A program made the position numbers and the translations under genes. From NCBI RefSeq assembly GCF_047663525.1, contig NC_092613.1, forward strand, positions 5,729,501 through 5,793,500: 64,000 nucleotides of DNA. Reading direction: 5' to 3'. The stretch comes from Anas platyrhynchos. Taxonomy: Eukaryota > Chordata > Aves > Anseriformes > Anatidae. Shown here piece after piece: positions 33,897 through 46,799 of the stretch. Below the pieces are notes generated by a model. It was not told the DNA's origin. It worked only from the letters and a program-made list of their open reading frames with translations, and did no database searches. The first letter of the stretch is position 1; every line of letters starts with the position of its first letter.

Positions 33897-36800
33897 GCCA
33901 GGAGGAGCGCTACAGCCCCCGCGTCTCCTACTTCCAGTGCGTGCAGCAGGAGATCAAGCCGTACATGCGGAAAATGCTGGCGTTTTGGATGCTGGAGGTA
34001 CGGCCGCAAATCCTCCCGCTCCTCTCCTCCTCCTCCAGCTCCTTGCCCGGACACCCCATTTTATTTATTTTATTTTATTTTTTGCTTTTTCTCGCCCGCC
34101 CTCCATGCATGCAAAGCGTGTGCGCCCCGGGAGGCAGCTGGCGGCAAACGGGGAAGGCAGCGGCCGCTCCCCGTGCACCCGCCCGGCTCCCTCCTGCTGC
34201 CCCCGGGACACGGGGAAGGCTCCGGGGTCCGTGCGAGCCGCAGCTGCGGTCCCCGGCATGGAGGAGGCTGTGCCCGGAGGGAGGAAGGGGGAGGCGGGTG
34301 GGCAAGGCGGTTTGTGGTGGGGCAGAGCCTGGGCGAGTGGTGGCTGAGCTGGGAGAAGCGCTGGCCCCATGCAGCGGGAGCAAACCCCCCCCGAGAACCC
34401 AGCGTGTGCCCCCAGTTCCCCCCCGGTAGTATCCTGCCGTGCTGCTCTTGGGCCCCATTCATTCCTTGCTCCCCAAAATCCTGGCCCCAAATCCTCCCCC
34501 TCTGCAGCCTGCAGCCCAGGGGCTTGCACACCCTGCACGGGGCTGAGAGTGCCTCGTTGAAGGGAGAAAATAACATTGCAACCCTTTACTTCCCTAAATT
34601 AAAATGAACGAGGCTCTCTGCAGGATGCAGCTCAGTGGGGAGACCTCACGGGCCTCTTTATGGGATGGTCAGAGCGAGCGGTCTCAGCAGAGAAAGAAAC
34701 AGCAAGACATAAATGACGTTGGGATCCAGGCTGCCCGCTCACCACCGCAGCCACCCTTGCAAGAAGCTGCCTGCTTCTGTCAAAAGAAACGAGAGAGCGC
34801 TTTGCTTTTAAAAAGTTTTTTTTTCTTCTTTTTTTTCTTTTTCCTGTTCGCATTGTTCTGTCGCTGCAAGCCTCTGTCTGAGGAGGCTCCTTAGATAAAT
34901 GCAGCTCTGGAGCCTGTTGCTGTGGAGCTGTGAGGACGGTCAAAAAGTGGGTGACACTTTGGGATTGGCACAGGGTTGCTGCAAGATTGCAGCGGAGGGC
35001 TCAAATTCGGAGCTCTGGGGTTCTGCTCATGGCCGTGGCAGGGGGGGAAGGAGGAAGACTCCTGGAGACTCCTGAGGGTGGAATTGCCAGGAGTGGCTGT
35101 GGATCCTGCACCAGTGGGGCTCCAGCTGGAGGCTGCTGGAATTGCTGCTTTTCCCTGAGGTCCTGAGTCCTCCCAGAGCAGAAAATGGGCAGCCGGCTGC
35201 GGGCATCCCTGAGAGCAGTGGAAAAGGCAGGGGGTGGAGGGGTTGCAACTAAAAGAATCGGGGTGTTAAAGTCTCTGTGGGCTCTTTGTAACTGCACTCA
35301 AGCTCTTCTGCTTTCCGCAGGAAGATGAATGGAGCCGTGCAGCATTTGTTGCTGGCGTAACCTCGCTGCAGCCGTAGGCTTCACACCTGTAGCTGACTTA
35401 CTCCTTAGCCCCGTGGAGCTGTCAGAGCCCTGCAGATAACCCTGCAGCACCACCACCACCAGAAGCTTTGAAGCTGCGGCGGTGCAGGCAGGGTCTGGAG
35501 AGGCCGGTGCTGATTAAAACTTCCTTTTTTTTTTTTTGTTTGTTTTTGTTTTGTTTTGCTTGATCGGGTTTTGTCAGGTGTGCGAGGAGCAGAAATGCGA
35601 AGAAGAGGTCTTCCCCTTGGCCATGAACTACGTGGATCGCTACCTGTCCTCGGTCCCTGTGCGGAAAAACCACTTGCAGCTCCTGGGGGCGGTCTGCATG
35701 CTGCTGGCTTCCAAGCTGCGAGAAACCATGCCCCTGACGGTGGAGAAGCTCTGCATTTACACAGACAACTCCATCACGCCTCAGCAGCTCCTGGTAATCA
35801 CTCCCCCTATCTCAAAGAGCCCTCCAGCCCCTCCCCAGCCCTTATCTCCTGCACGCTGCTGCTTGGCACCATACCTGCCCCTGGGGCTCCTCCTCCTCTT
35901 GTTTTTTTTTTTTTTTTCCCCCTGTTTCTCCACCTTCCTCCTTGTTCCCCAACCAACCTCCTCACCCCCTTGCCACGGTGGATTTGGGTCTGTTGGTGGA
36001 GCCCTTCCCATCGGGGCAGAGCTGTGCAGGGCAGGATTGTCACCTCCGCTGTCACCTCCACGCTCCAGAGAGCGTCCCCTGAGCCTGAAGTGCTCGCTGG
36101 CAGCACGGAGCTGCCACGCTGAGCCTGCTCCTGGGGCTGCTTTGCTTTCGAGTGGCAGCTCTGGGAGAAAAAAGGTGTCTGCACAGTGCAGAGCAGGAGG
36201 AGGGGAAGCGTTAAGCGGGGAGCTTCCAGCAAAACGGGTGGACCTGGGCTGTGCCTTCCAGGCTGACGATGCTGCCAGGTGAAGGGCTGATGGAAAAGCT
36301 GGGAGCGTGCTTCGAGTTAAAGCAGGGCTGCTCTGCCCGTCCCATCAGACACTTAGGTGGCAGCTGCGTGGGCTCTGAAGGCAGAGCTCTTTGTCTGATA
36401 CGAGCTGCTCAAAGCAGAGATCCAAACCTCTGAGCTCAGCGTTGCCAGCGGGGGAAGGACGCTGGAGAACCCCTTTTCTCGGGGGCCTCCTGTGCTGTCG
36501 GTTCTGAGCTCTCGGGAGGAAACGGCCACCTCGGCTCGAGTGACAAACATCCCTGGAGACGGTTTGCCTATGAGAATTTCTCGGGGTTAGTCATCGCCTT
36601 ATTAAATGTCTGTTTTTTGTTTTTTTTTTCTGGGCTGGGGGTGGGTGAGGCGCTCTGAGCGTGTCCCCAGGGTGGGGAGCGAGCCCACAAAACTTTCAGG
36701 TGTGAGATGAAGGCAGTTCTGGTAACGGGAGCTCGGCTCTCAGCGTGGTTTTTCCAAGTGCTGGTGAAAGTTGGGGAAAATCCCCTCACCTCCATGCCTC

Positions 36801-39800
36801 TCCCTGTAGGTTTTTGTGGGTGGCTGCTGCCATACGCAGCCCTCGTGGAAAAAGCACGTGTGAGTAACGGTGAGGGATGGGGACGCAGAGGAGATGCAGG
36901 TGCTGGTTGCTTCTCTAGATGCTGAGCTGTGGTGGTGCCGTAGCACCTTGCTGCTGGGGCTGCCCCAAAAACTGTGAGCAAAGGTTTTGTCCAGCTGTCA
37001 GTGACATTTCATCCTCGGGAGCAGCTTCTCACCCATCAGTGTACCCAGGACTGGGTTCATCACGTGAAGCCGATCCCAGCCTGGAACAGAAAGGTTCCTC
37101 GTGGTCCTGGGGTAATGACTTGCTCGTGTGCTTCACCTCTGTCTTCCTCTCTGACCTTGAGGGCAGTCCTGCTGCCATCAGCCCTGCAGGTTAAGGGACA
37201 TCAGCACAGAGCTTTTAGCCATTTCTGCAGCACGGATCGTGGGCCACAAGGAGCTGGACTTGGTGGGCACCTTGTGCACGGCTGCCACGGATCCCAGACG
37301 TGCCTTCCTCTTCGATTTCTTTTTGGTGAAGGTTTGCTTCTTTCAGTCAAATTTAAGCTTTGTTTGTAGCAGGCTCCCTCCGGAGAACAGGTGGGCAGAG
37401 GAGGTGCTGACACGCAGAAAGCACCAGCCTGCAGGTTTTCCTTCACCCTGCTTGCAGCGCTGCCTCCCCCCTTGGAGCCTTTTCTCCTTCCCCCAGAGGT
37501 TTGTCAGCAGGAAGCTGTGGCTAAGCAGGGCCACAATATTCATCTTCCCTCCTCCAGCCGGTGTTGGGGTGGAGATGGAGGAGTAAAACCCTGCCTGCTG
37601 CCTGCTGCTCCCTTCTGATTGTGCAGGGCTCTGCACCGCAGCTCTTTTTTTTTTGTGCTTTCCCCCATTAAAATACTGGGACGCTCGGCACAGCTGAGCA
37701 CCCAGCCTGGATCTCTCCGCAGGGTGCTCCAGCATCAAAATGCACTTGGGATGGACAAAAGGGGCTTCACCAGGCTTGCTTTTGCCTAGATGAGCAGAAC
37801 CTGCTCGGGTTTCCCTTTGCTCTCTGTAAAGACGGAGCTGAGGCAAGGGCTGCGGCTCCGCGAGAGGTTTGGCGTCGCCCCGAGACCTGCCAAGAGTTAA
37901 TGCCCTGATTACAAAACCAGGGTGAGCTGCTCTTTTCCTCCTCTGTGCTAATCGTGGCGATGTCGTCTCTCTTTCACAACCTTGGGGTGGAAGAGGGTGG
38001 GGAGGGGAAGGGGAGCTTCTTCATCAGGGTCCGGACAATGGCGCATCCTGGCCTCTTCTCGTGGAGCCGTGCCATTTCGGCTTCCCTCCCGTCCTCCCAG
38101 GGCCCTCGGAGGAAGCTGGCTCCCTTTCCCACTAGGTTTGCTTCCTTCTCTTGCAGGGATGCTTGGCACCAGCTCAGCGGTTTAGCAAGGACACATCTGA
38201 AGCAGAAATCTTGATGAAGTTATTCTAGGGAGAAGGAAATGATGCAACAAGGGACTTGTCCATTTGGAGGAAGTTGGATTTCCGTCGAGGGCGTTATCTA
38301 ACCTACCTTGCTTGGCTTTTTTTTATTTCTTAAAGACTTTTCTGGCCTGTGCAAGCCAGCGCTCAGCTGCTTCAGGGTCGGGGAGAGCACTTGTGGGTCA
38401 CCTTCATCCTTGGCTTGAGGGCATCTGCCTGGTTTGCCCCTGCTCTGTTGATTTCCCCCTGAAACCTTTGATCTGAGGTCAATTCTTCCAATTTCAGGTG
38501 TTTCCTAGCAAAGACCCCAGGCAGGGCCAAGCCAGCGGGCGGACAATGAAGGAAGCAGCAGTGACAGCAGATGATGAGGAGTGAAAACAGGAGAAAGGGG
38601 TCACAGCTGAGTAGGAAGGGTTGCTCACTCGTGATAAGCATCGACCTTCCAGGGCGCAGGCTCGTGGTTTGCCTCCTGCTTGTCGCACGGGTGGGGTGGA
38701 TGCGACAGCTCCTGCACCTGAATTTGGCACCTTCACCTTCAACATCCAGCCCTGAGGTGTGCTCCGGGGGACGGAAACAAACGTTGGCCCCACGTTTCCT
38801 ATCTGCAGCTGGACTTTCGTGGCTTCTCATTTCTGTAGCTGGCGGGGAGGGTGGGTGGCCAACAGCGACAGCTCTTTCCACCCTCCTTTTGAGTCAGCCC
38901 GCGAGCACATCAGAGCGCAGCCTGCTCCTGCTCTGCTGGCAGCTCCTCGAGGCAGTGATAATGAGAAATGGCAGCTTCGCAACTCGAGTGGCAAAATCAG
39001 CTTCTTTTCTCCTGCAGGCAGGGCTGCTGCACAGAAGGAGCTGGGCTCTGCTCTTGTCAGAGCAGGGGAGGTGATGGGCGATGCTGGCTGCTTTCCTTCC
39101 TTCTCTCTCTTTTTTTTTTTTTTTTTTCTTTTGGGGGATGCAGCCAGGAGAGATAAAGGGTGCAAAGCCTGCAGTGGCACTTCCCAGCCCCACAGGCGCT
39201 GGCTGAGCCTGGGGAGCTCTTGCAGGAAGGCGCTGGGCGCAGTCCCGGTGATGGGATGCTCGGTGGGCAGCGTTGGCAGCCTGCAGCCCTTCCACGGGGA
39301 GGTTGGAGCGGAGAAACAAAGGAACTTTTTCCACTTTCTTCCTCTCTTTCATTAGCCAGGCAGAGGCTGATTCAATTAGGTGCAAAACAAAATGCCAGGA
39401 AAAGGATGTTTGCTGTGCGGAGCGACGCTGCTGTCGCAAAGCTGCTTGCCTATCTCTTGCAGCCTTTTGTTTTGCCTCTTCCACAGATGAAGTGATTCAG
39501 AGATTCTGCTCCGAGAGTGGGAAATCCCAAGGGCTAGCAGGAGAGGAGTGAGGAGCAGGGGGTTTTGGCTGGAGAGTGGCTTCCTTTACCTAAATCCCAT
39601 GAGCCGGTGACAATCCTCGGCGCCTGTCGTCTTTGGCCAGCATCTTGAGTGCCAGCTGAGCCTCGGGATCAGGCCCCTTGTACCAACGAGGTTTTCAAGA
39701 AGCTGGAAAACCTTTTTATTAGCTGTTAGAGAGCTGCTTTGTGCAGATGGTGTGCTGGAGCAGCCCCAGTGCGGCAGGAGCCAGCGCGGTGCCCCAGGTG

Positions 39801-42800
39801 AGCTCTCGCTGCTGATCTGCGCCCTGAATCTGCTCCTGGACATGAAATGTGTCCCAGCAGGGCTGTGCCTTCTGCCACACCAGCGTGAATGCCACGCGCC
39901 CCTGCCAGGAGCTGGCATACGGCTCTGGGAGGAGAAGGAACAAGGGTCTGGGGGGTGCTGGGCTCCCCTCATCCACTGGGGGCTGGCTCCGTGCGCCGCG
40001 ATCTCCGGCTCCTTTTGGTGACCTCAGCCCTGGGTCTGCACGGGGGCCGTGCTCCCCCCTGGTGCAGAGGTCGGGATGGGGCTGCTCAGCTCTCGCCCTC
40101 GTGGCAGGATCCCCTTTAGGTGCTGCTGGTGTCCTGGCTCCCCAGGAGGATGATGCTCAGGGAAGCAGTTGGCTTTTCTAGCAAAGCTGCTGGCCCTTGG
40201 TGGCTTCCAGCTGAGTGACAGCAGGGACAATGCGATGCTCCATCTCTCACAGCTCTGTTCTGGTGTCACCTGGCTGTGTGGCTGTGGTTTAACCCATGGC
40301 CAGCGCTCTCTTTTCTTCTTCCATTAAGCCTGGTCTCTCTCCCCCTCTACTTCCATCCTCTCATTGAACCAGGCACCCTCAAAGCCTTGTGCTGCGGTCC
40401 TGAGGCTCTGGAGCTTATCGCTAGGTTCCTTCTTGCTTTTGTGCTGCGGATTTGGCTTAAAAATGCAGAAAGCCTGGCAGGCTGGCCATCCATATGGGAG
40501 ACCAGTGAGTGTGTTCCAGCGAGGCACCGCTTTCTGGTTGGAGAAGCACGGGCTGCGAAGCGGCAAACGGCGCGTTTGGGCTAGCGGGGGGACTCGGAGC
40601 AGGTTGAGCAACGCTGCTCATTTAAGCAACCCAGAACTGGTATTGTTGTGTAAGGGGAAGAGTGGGTTTTAAAAAAAAAAAAAAAAAACAAAAAAAAAAA
40701 GAAAAGAAAGCGGAGATCGGCCTTTATGAAAAAAAAAAAAAAATCTCACTTCTTCAAATCCATCTGTTCTGGTGCTCCTGTGGGCAGCGCTGACCTCGTA
40801 ATCTTAGAGCGCTTGGGAAAGAAAAGAGGCTGTGTGGGGTGGGACTCACCCTGAAACGGAGACACCTGATCCCAATCCCAGCTCAGCTCTGGCCTTCCAA
40901 ACCCAGAGCCATGCTTGGCTCCTGCGGCGTTTCCTTCCCCTGCAGGCTTGTAGGGCTGTCCTTCCCCACTGCGATCGGGGATGAGGGACACGGGAGCATC
41001 TTCTGCACCGTTTCTGGAGCCTTTTGGCCAGACCCAGGGCTGCTGCTGAGCCAGAGGATGAGGGCAGAGAGAAGTGGGAGGCCGAGTGCATTGGATGCAG
41101 AGGCTTCCATCACGTCTCGTGGGGGAGTTGGGGCTGTCGGAGAGGCTCAGGGTGGGTGGGTGCGGGCTGCCAGAGATATTCCTGCACGGGTGGGAAGGGA
41201 AATGATTCTGTGACCCGCTGGGTGCTGACTGCCACGCGCTCACCCTGGGCTGCTCCGTGCGTCCTTGTTGGTGCTGGGACGGGCACCCAGAGCTGCGGGA
41301 GGCTCAGTGGGTGCGGGGAGCGCTGTGCCTCCTGCCCCTTGCTCTTTTTATTGCGTGTGCTGCTGCAGCAGCCTTGCAGAGCACGGGAGCGCCTGGAGGA
41401 GTGCCCGCAGAGCAGGAGGCTGATCCGGCTGCACCTGGGGAAGAAGAAGAAAGCAAGACTTGGCGCTTCCTCTTCTGATCTTTGCTCCAGGCTGTGCAAC
41501 AGCTCAGGGCTGGAATTGTGCCATGGTGGCAGAGCAGGGCTGTTCCCTCTTCCCTTCCCTGTCCGATGTGTTGTGCTTTTTAACTGCCCTTCCCCAAGCT
41601 CTGACTTTATCCACCCGTGGTTCAGATGGGAGCTTCTCCACACCCCGCTGAGTGCCGTGCTCTCTGTCTCTCCGCAGGACTGGGAGGTTCTAGTCCTGGA
41701 GAAGCTAAAGTGGGACCTGGTCTCGGTGATAGCGAACGATTTCCTGGCTCACATCCTCCACCACCTCCCGCTTCCTAAGGACAAGATGGAGCTGGTGAAG
41801 AAACACGCGCAGACCTTCATTGCCCTGTGTGCCACAGGTGGGTGCCTGCTCCTGCTGGGGTCATCCACTGGGGGGGTGGGCAGTGGTCCCAGGGGGTGCC
41901 CTGGGGTGCTGGATGCCCACCTGCATTGGGATCGGAGCACTTTGCTGCTCGGTGATGTGTTTTCTGTCCCTGAGGAAGCAGGGTAATGGTCCTGGGGGCT
42001 GTTAGCACTGTGCCCGGGGTGAAGGCAGGGTTCAGCACGAGCCTCCATCAGCCCTTAGAAGTCCTTAGATCAGTGTCATCTTCAGGACCTCTTTTGGTGA
42101 GACAGGCCCAGAGAAATAGCTTCAGGAATCCCGCTGCTGCGATGCTCCACCTGTTTGCCATTGCTCCGATCCTATTTCTCCCCGCTCACCTGGAGACACC
42201 CCGCTGCCTGGCCCCCGCTGGTTTTGCAGGGAAATCACCCTCCCAGGAACCTGCAGCTCGCACACAACCTTGCTAACAGCTCCTTTTTGTCCCCATCCTG
42301 CCTCCAGACTACACTTTCGTCATGTACCCGCCCTCCATGATTGCCACGGGCAGCATCGGCGCGGCCGTGCATGGGCTGACGCTCTCGGTCAACGACTTCA
42401 GCGGCGAGGCCGTCACCGAGCTGCTGGCCAGCATCACCGGCACGGAGGTGGTGAGTGTTCGCCGGGCTGGGAACCCTTCCTATTTCTGCAGCTCCCTCCT
42501 GGAGGGCGAAATAAGCTGGCCGTAGCGCTGCTGACTGCGGTTCAAAGAGCACTGAGAGGTTGGGGAGCATCTCCCAACGCCGTGCCCTTGGTCAGGGCCA
42601 CGGTTGTGGTCGGCTCCTGGCCCCCAACGCCATCTGTGCGGAGCTGGGGAGCCTTTGATGAGCAGCACAAAGGGCAGCGTCTGTTCCCCGTGCGGACAGG
42701 TGTCGGCAGGATCGGGTTGACGGGGTGGGATGGGGCAGGGGGAGAAGCCGGGCTCGGCATCTGCTCACCTCCACGGTGTCTGGTTGCAGGTGCCCAGCCC

Positions 42801-44964
42801 GGGGTGAGAAAGGGGGCTGGGGGCACGGAGCCTTTTGGGATGCTGCGCTGGGGGTGCTGGGGGGCACCCGCCTGCCCCTCTGCTGGGATTTGGATGAGGA
42901 AGGGGGGACCCTTTGGGCTCCCCGTGTCCAGGTTGCTCCTGCTGCAGCGAAGCAATCGGGAGCCTTTATTCTGCCAGGGCCCCTTTTGATCCTTTTCTTC
43001 GGCCGGGCCGGGTTGGTTTCAGTCCCCTGACGGCAGCGCCGCGGCTTGGGAGAGGGCGGGAGGCTGCAGCCGGGCTTTGTGTGGGCACAAGGGACGGGGC
43101 AGGAGGACGTCTTGCTTTCTTGGTGTGGTTTTGTTTTGTTTTATTATTTTTTTTTAATTTTTTTGTTTGCGGGAGCCTGTTTTGAAGGCTCAATCAGTGC
43201 AGCCAGCTGCTCGCAAGCTGCTGCGGTGAATGGGGCAGGAGCTGAAACCCGCTCCGGGGCAGGGCTGCTGCAGGGAACAGGTGGGAAGCAGGGAGAGCAC
43301 CACGGAGCGAGGGGAGCCGAAAGGGCCGGGGATGGCTCTGCTGCCCTGCAGCCAGGGGCTGGGTGCTGCAGCCCCTGCCTGGCTCCCCGGGGATGCTCCC
43401 GGCCTTGCAGCATCCCTGGGCTGTGACTCGGTTTCCCCGTCAGCTTTGGAGCTTCGCTTGTGCCTCGGAGCTGCCCGTGCAGAGCAGGATGAGGCCCCGT
43501 TGGCTTCCCAATGTGCCCCCGAGCTGGAGCAGCCCCACAATTTGGCTGCCCTACGGGGTCGGGCTGAGCCCAGCCATCTCCTGGGCTTCGCTCGCAGGTG
43601 AAGGAGCTGGGCTGCACGCAGCTGAGCCACACAACTCTGCCAAAATTACCTACAGAGAGCCCAGCTGTGGCTCCTGAGATGCTCCTCAGCCTCCATCCCT
43701 ACCCATAAAGTGGGGGCAGCTCCCGTGAAACCCCCCAGGGACCCCTGAACCCCCCTGCCCCACACAGCGTGATGGGGGCCGGCCGGGCTGCGGGCGGGCC
43801 GGAGGCCGCGCTTACTGGAAGCAGCAGTGGGGAAGGGGAGGTGGGCGTTGCTATTTTTTGCTCGCCACATCCTCTGTCAGTTTCTAAGAACCGGCGGTGG
43901 ATTCCTGGTAAGAGATTTCGATGTGTGACAATATCCCGCCAGCCTGCGCGGCCCCGCGGCGGGCAGCTCGGTGCCAGCCTGGAGGTGCGAAATGTCACCT
44001 CGTGCCCCGGGAGCTGGGGGGGGGGGGTGCCTCAGGGTGTCACAGCGCTCCGGTTTCGAGGGAGAGGGGTTTCCTCGGCTGGTCACAGCTTCTGGAGGAG
44101 AAGAAAGGGGTTTGCCCTTGCTGTAAGCAGTGAAACGCCGCTGCTCACCGTCCCCTGCGCCTTCCTGCTCGTGGGGCTGGTGGGTCCCCGGCACCGGGCT
44201 CCCTGAGGAGGCTCCCGAGGGAGGAGCAGGATGGGGAGAGCCCTGGGAGAAGCTGCGTGGCCTCAGCATCGCTCCTGTAACATAGCATCGATGTCAGGTC
44301 TGGCTGCACGGGGATCTGAGTGTGGGGCTGCGTCAGGAGGCTCCCAGCGGGAGCTCCAAGAGACCCCACGTGCAGGGCCTGGGGGGGTCAGGAGGGTCTC
44401 CGAGGTCTCCGTGCGCACCTTTTCCTGTGTATGGACCTGGGAATTGGGTCATCAGGTGGGTCCCGGCCAGCCCAGCAATGTCAGGCTCTGCTCCTCCAGG
44501 GGGAGAGCCGAAATCGTGTGCTGGAGCTCTGCTGGAGCTCTGCGGGACCCTCGTGGGTAGCGGGGTCTCCTCCATGAGAACGTGGTCGAGGGGGGAGAAG
44601 GCAACAGAGCGTGGGGCTTCTCCTGGGCAGGGCATAAAGCGTAGCCAAGCTGGAGATAGCTGGAGGAAAAAAACTGCTGCTGTGTGCTTGGATGCTCCAG
44701 GGGGCAGGGAGATGGCCCAGCAGCTGCTCGGAGCTATCCTAAGGGCCCTCACCTGTGAAGAGCAGAGAACTGAGGCCTCTCTTCCCATTCCCTCTCCCGC
44801 AGGACTGCCTGAAAGCCTGTCAGGAGCAGATCGAGGCAGCCTTAGCCGAGAGCCTGAAGCAAGCTTCCCAAAGCCAGCAGGAGTACAGCACCGCCAAGAC
44901 TGCTGCCTACCCGGCCAGCCAGCCCACCAGCACGCCCACAGACGTCACGGACATCAACCTGTGA
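33800..44964 (+). CDS. CCND3: CCND3, G1/S-specific cyclin D3 (five coding exons)
   Basis: Cyclin D3 binds and activates CDK4/CDK6 so that they phosphorylate RB proteins at the G1/S transition. Coding exons are 33800-33997, 35578-35793, 41678-41837, 42308-42450 and 44803-44964. They total 879 nt, or 292 residues, the same length I recall for human cyclin D3. The RB-binding LxCxE motif is at residues 3-7 (LLCVE). The N-terminal cyclin box includes [12 protein letters not shown] (55-66), and exon 2 carries [15 protein letters not shown] and [12 protein letters not shown]. The C-terminus keeps the Thr-Pro phosphodegron STPTDV, with Thr at 283. All introns are GT/AG. The closest alternatives, CCND1 and CCND2, are excluded by the exon 4-5 sequence, the C-terminus and the synteny. 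Exon 2 starts in phase 0, so alternative upstream exons ending in phase 0 could join it. Confidence 0.97.
35794..41677 (+). other. CCND3: CCND3 intron 2, no internal gene seen
   Basis: This is the largest CCND3 intron at 5.9 kb. It contains simple runs (T tract about 35900-35918, T tract about 39111-39128, A-rich tract 40671-40743) and no exon or RNA gene I can support. Open frames of 160-200 codons around 38.4-39.5 kb lack recognisable domains. Confidence 0.7.
40671..40743. repeat. A-rich simple repeat in CCND3 intron 2
   Basis: Several poly(A) runs are separated by short interruptions (CAAAA, GAAAAGAAAG and a 20-bp unique spacer). No SINE-like body precedes it, so it is called simple sequence rather than a retroposon tail. 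Confidence 0.8.
42451..44802 (+). other. CCND3: CCND3 intron 4, no internal gene seen
   Basis: The intron is GC-rich with several G runs and a T tract near 43144-43164. It shows no conserved coding segment. Confidence 0.7.
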
Positions 44965-46795
44965 CCAGCCTCCCCTTCCCAAGAGCCGCCCAGCCCCGTG
45001 ACAACAGGACCTGGCCCCGGACACCCAAATGTGGCTGCATCCCTCCTCCCCACCCAGAGCACGCCCAGGATCTGCTCCGCTTGCTGGCTCCGCGCTCGCC
45101 CATCTCCCCTCCTCGAGCGCCGGAGGGGGGCAGGAGGAAGGCGTTTGGGGGGCTCCGACGATGGCCACGGGGGCTGGCGGGGCTCACCGCTGCTTGGACT
45201 CCGCTCGCTGGCTTCTGCGGGAGGCAGGGGCGAAGCGACCCTCCTCGTGGTGGTGGGGTAGCAGGAGTAGGCGGGGAGGGGAGCAGGATCCAGGATGAAG
45301 TTGTAAAATGTTCCCTAGCTCCTGTTCCTCCCAGCCTGGGTGCTGCTGCCTGCTCCCTCCTCGGGTACGTTGACCCTGATGACTTCCAGCCCCCGCGTGG
45401 GCCATCGATGGTGCACAGCCAGCCTCGTACCCGGGCCTACGTGACCAAAATGTTGGTAGCCCCCCACCTCCTTCCCCAGGCTGGGGCACCGCCGGCCCGC
45501 TGGGCTCGCGAGGAACAAGCATCCAGGAGGAGAGGAGGGTGCTCGTGGATCCCTGGGTCCTGATCGCTTCGTGCTGGGTTCGTTGTGGCTCCTGGGGGGC
45601 TGGCGTGGCTGCTTCTGCTTGGAGATGTGCGTGTGGCTTTGATTCTTGTTGCCATTAGATTTGGGATTTGCGGGTTTGGGGCTTGCTTTGGGGAAGCGCT
45701 GCTTTTCCGCGTGGACACCACAAGTCCTCGTCCCTGGGGAGCGACCCCTCGGGTGAGGTTTGGGCGCGACGTGCGGAGCGGGGACGGCGCTGCCCAAACG
45801 CAGACCTTGGCAAATCACCTTGGCTTTCTGCTGCCCCACCGAGGCTGCTTAATTTATTGTTAACTGCTCAAAAAAAAAAAAAAAAGGGGGAGGGAATAAG
45901 ACCTGCTGTCCCTTGCTGTGGGGCCTGGGTGCTGGTCTCCTCTCCTTCTTAAAGTGCCTTTATCCCTTCGTCCCCTTCCTTCGCTCCCTGAGCACTGGGA
46001 GACTCTCTCACTTTGGAAGCTGGGTGGTTTTTAGGAAGCTCAGACGTCAGACTAGATTTTACGAAATCCATATGAATGTGCTGCTATAGTCTGAAATGCA
46101 TCTTCACTCCTCCAAGGCAGGGATCTCGGGGGCCGTTCAGGGGGGGCCGTTTTCAACAGATACATTCACGGGGGTCCGCGTTGTGTCCTCACAGGGTGGA
46201 ACATTCGCTGCGCACTTGATTTGAGAAGTGATTGCATTTTTGTCTCGTTGTTGTTGTTGATCCTGTCTGTTAGTTTTTATATATATATAAAAAAAAAAAA
46301 AAGTGTTTTAAAAAAGAAAAAAATAATGCTGCTTTTCTAAGAGAACTATTACAGTGTAGAATTGTATTAACTAGGAGAAGCCAGAGAGACTCTGCAGGGA
46401 TGGGAGGCAGGACGCTGCTGCTCGGTGACCGCCGGCCACGTGGATCTGTGGCTGCTGTCCTCCTGGGGGGGGATGTGGGGAAGGATGTGGAAATCTTCCG
46501 TTTATGGTGCCGCTAGAAACAAAAGTCTTATCAGGTGGAAAAAGATGGGGCTGCTGCTCTTCCCCCCCCCCCCCCCCAGCCCGAATCGGCGCGAGGAGCC
46601 ATCTGCCACTGACTCCTGCTAGCAGGACGGGCGGGGGGCGCGCAGAGCCTGTCTGTACGAGAAGAAATTTTTTTTATATATAAATGAGTTTTTAATTTAA
46701 GAGTAAACTGGTTTGGTGTTCGCACGCGAGAGTCCCGCTGCTGGGAAAATCAGAGGATCCTATGATGTTCCAATAAAGTATTTTAAACCAGAGTG
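44965..46795 (+). other. CCND3: CCND3 3' UTR
   Basis: The sequence runs from the stop codon to the AATAAA at 46772. The second half is A/T-rich with TTGTTGTTGTTG, a TATATATATA stretch and A runs near 46264-46325. Apparent open frames inside (for example 45585-45863) are not conserved in any way I recognise. Confidence 0.75.
46772..46777 (+). terminator. CCND3: CCND3 polyadenylation signal
   Basis: A canonical AATAAA lies in CCAATAAAGTATTTT, followed about 20 bp later by the GT-rich GTGACCGTGTCT. Cleavage is expected near 46790-46800. Confidence 0.8.
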
Positions 46796-46799
46796 ACCG

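Noticed and set aside
33302..34429. 375-codon frame containing CCND3 exon 1
   Set aside because: The cyclin part is 33800-33997. The upstream and downstream parts are GC-rich read-through without similarity to known proteins; the upstream opening is noted only as a finding.
44322..45563. 413-codon plus-strand frame across the end of CCND3
   Set aside because: It reads intron 4, an alternate frame of exon 5 and the 3' UTR. The conserved cyclin frame ends at 44964.
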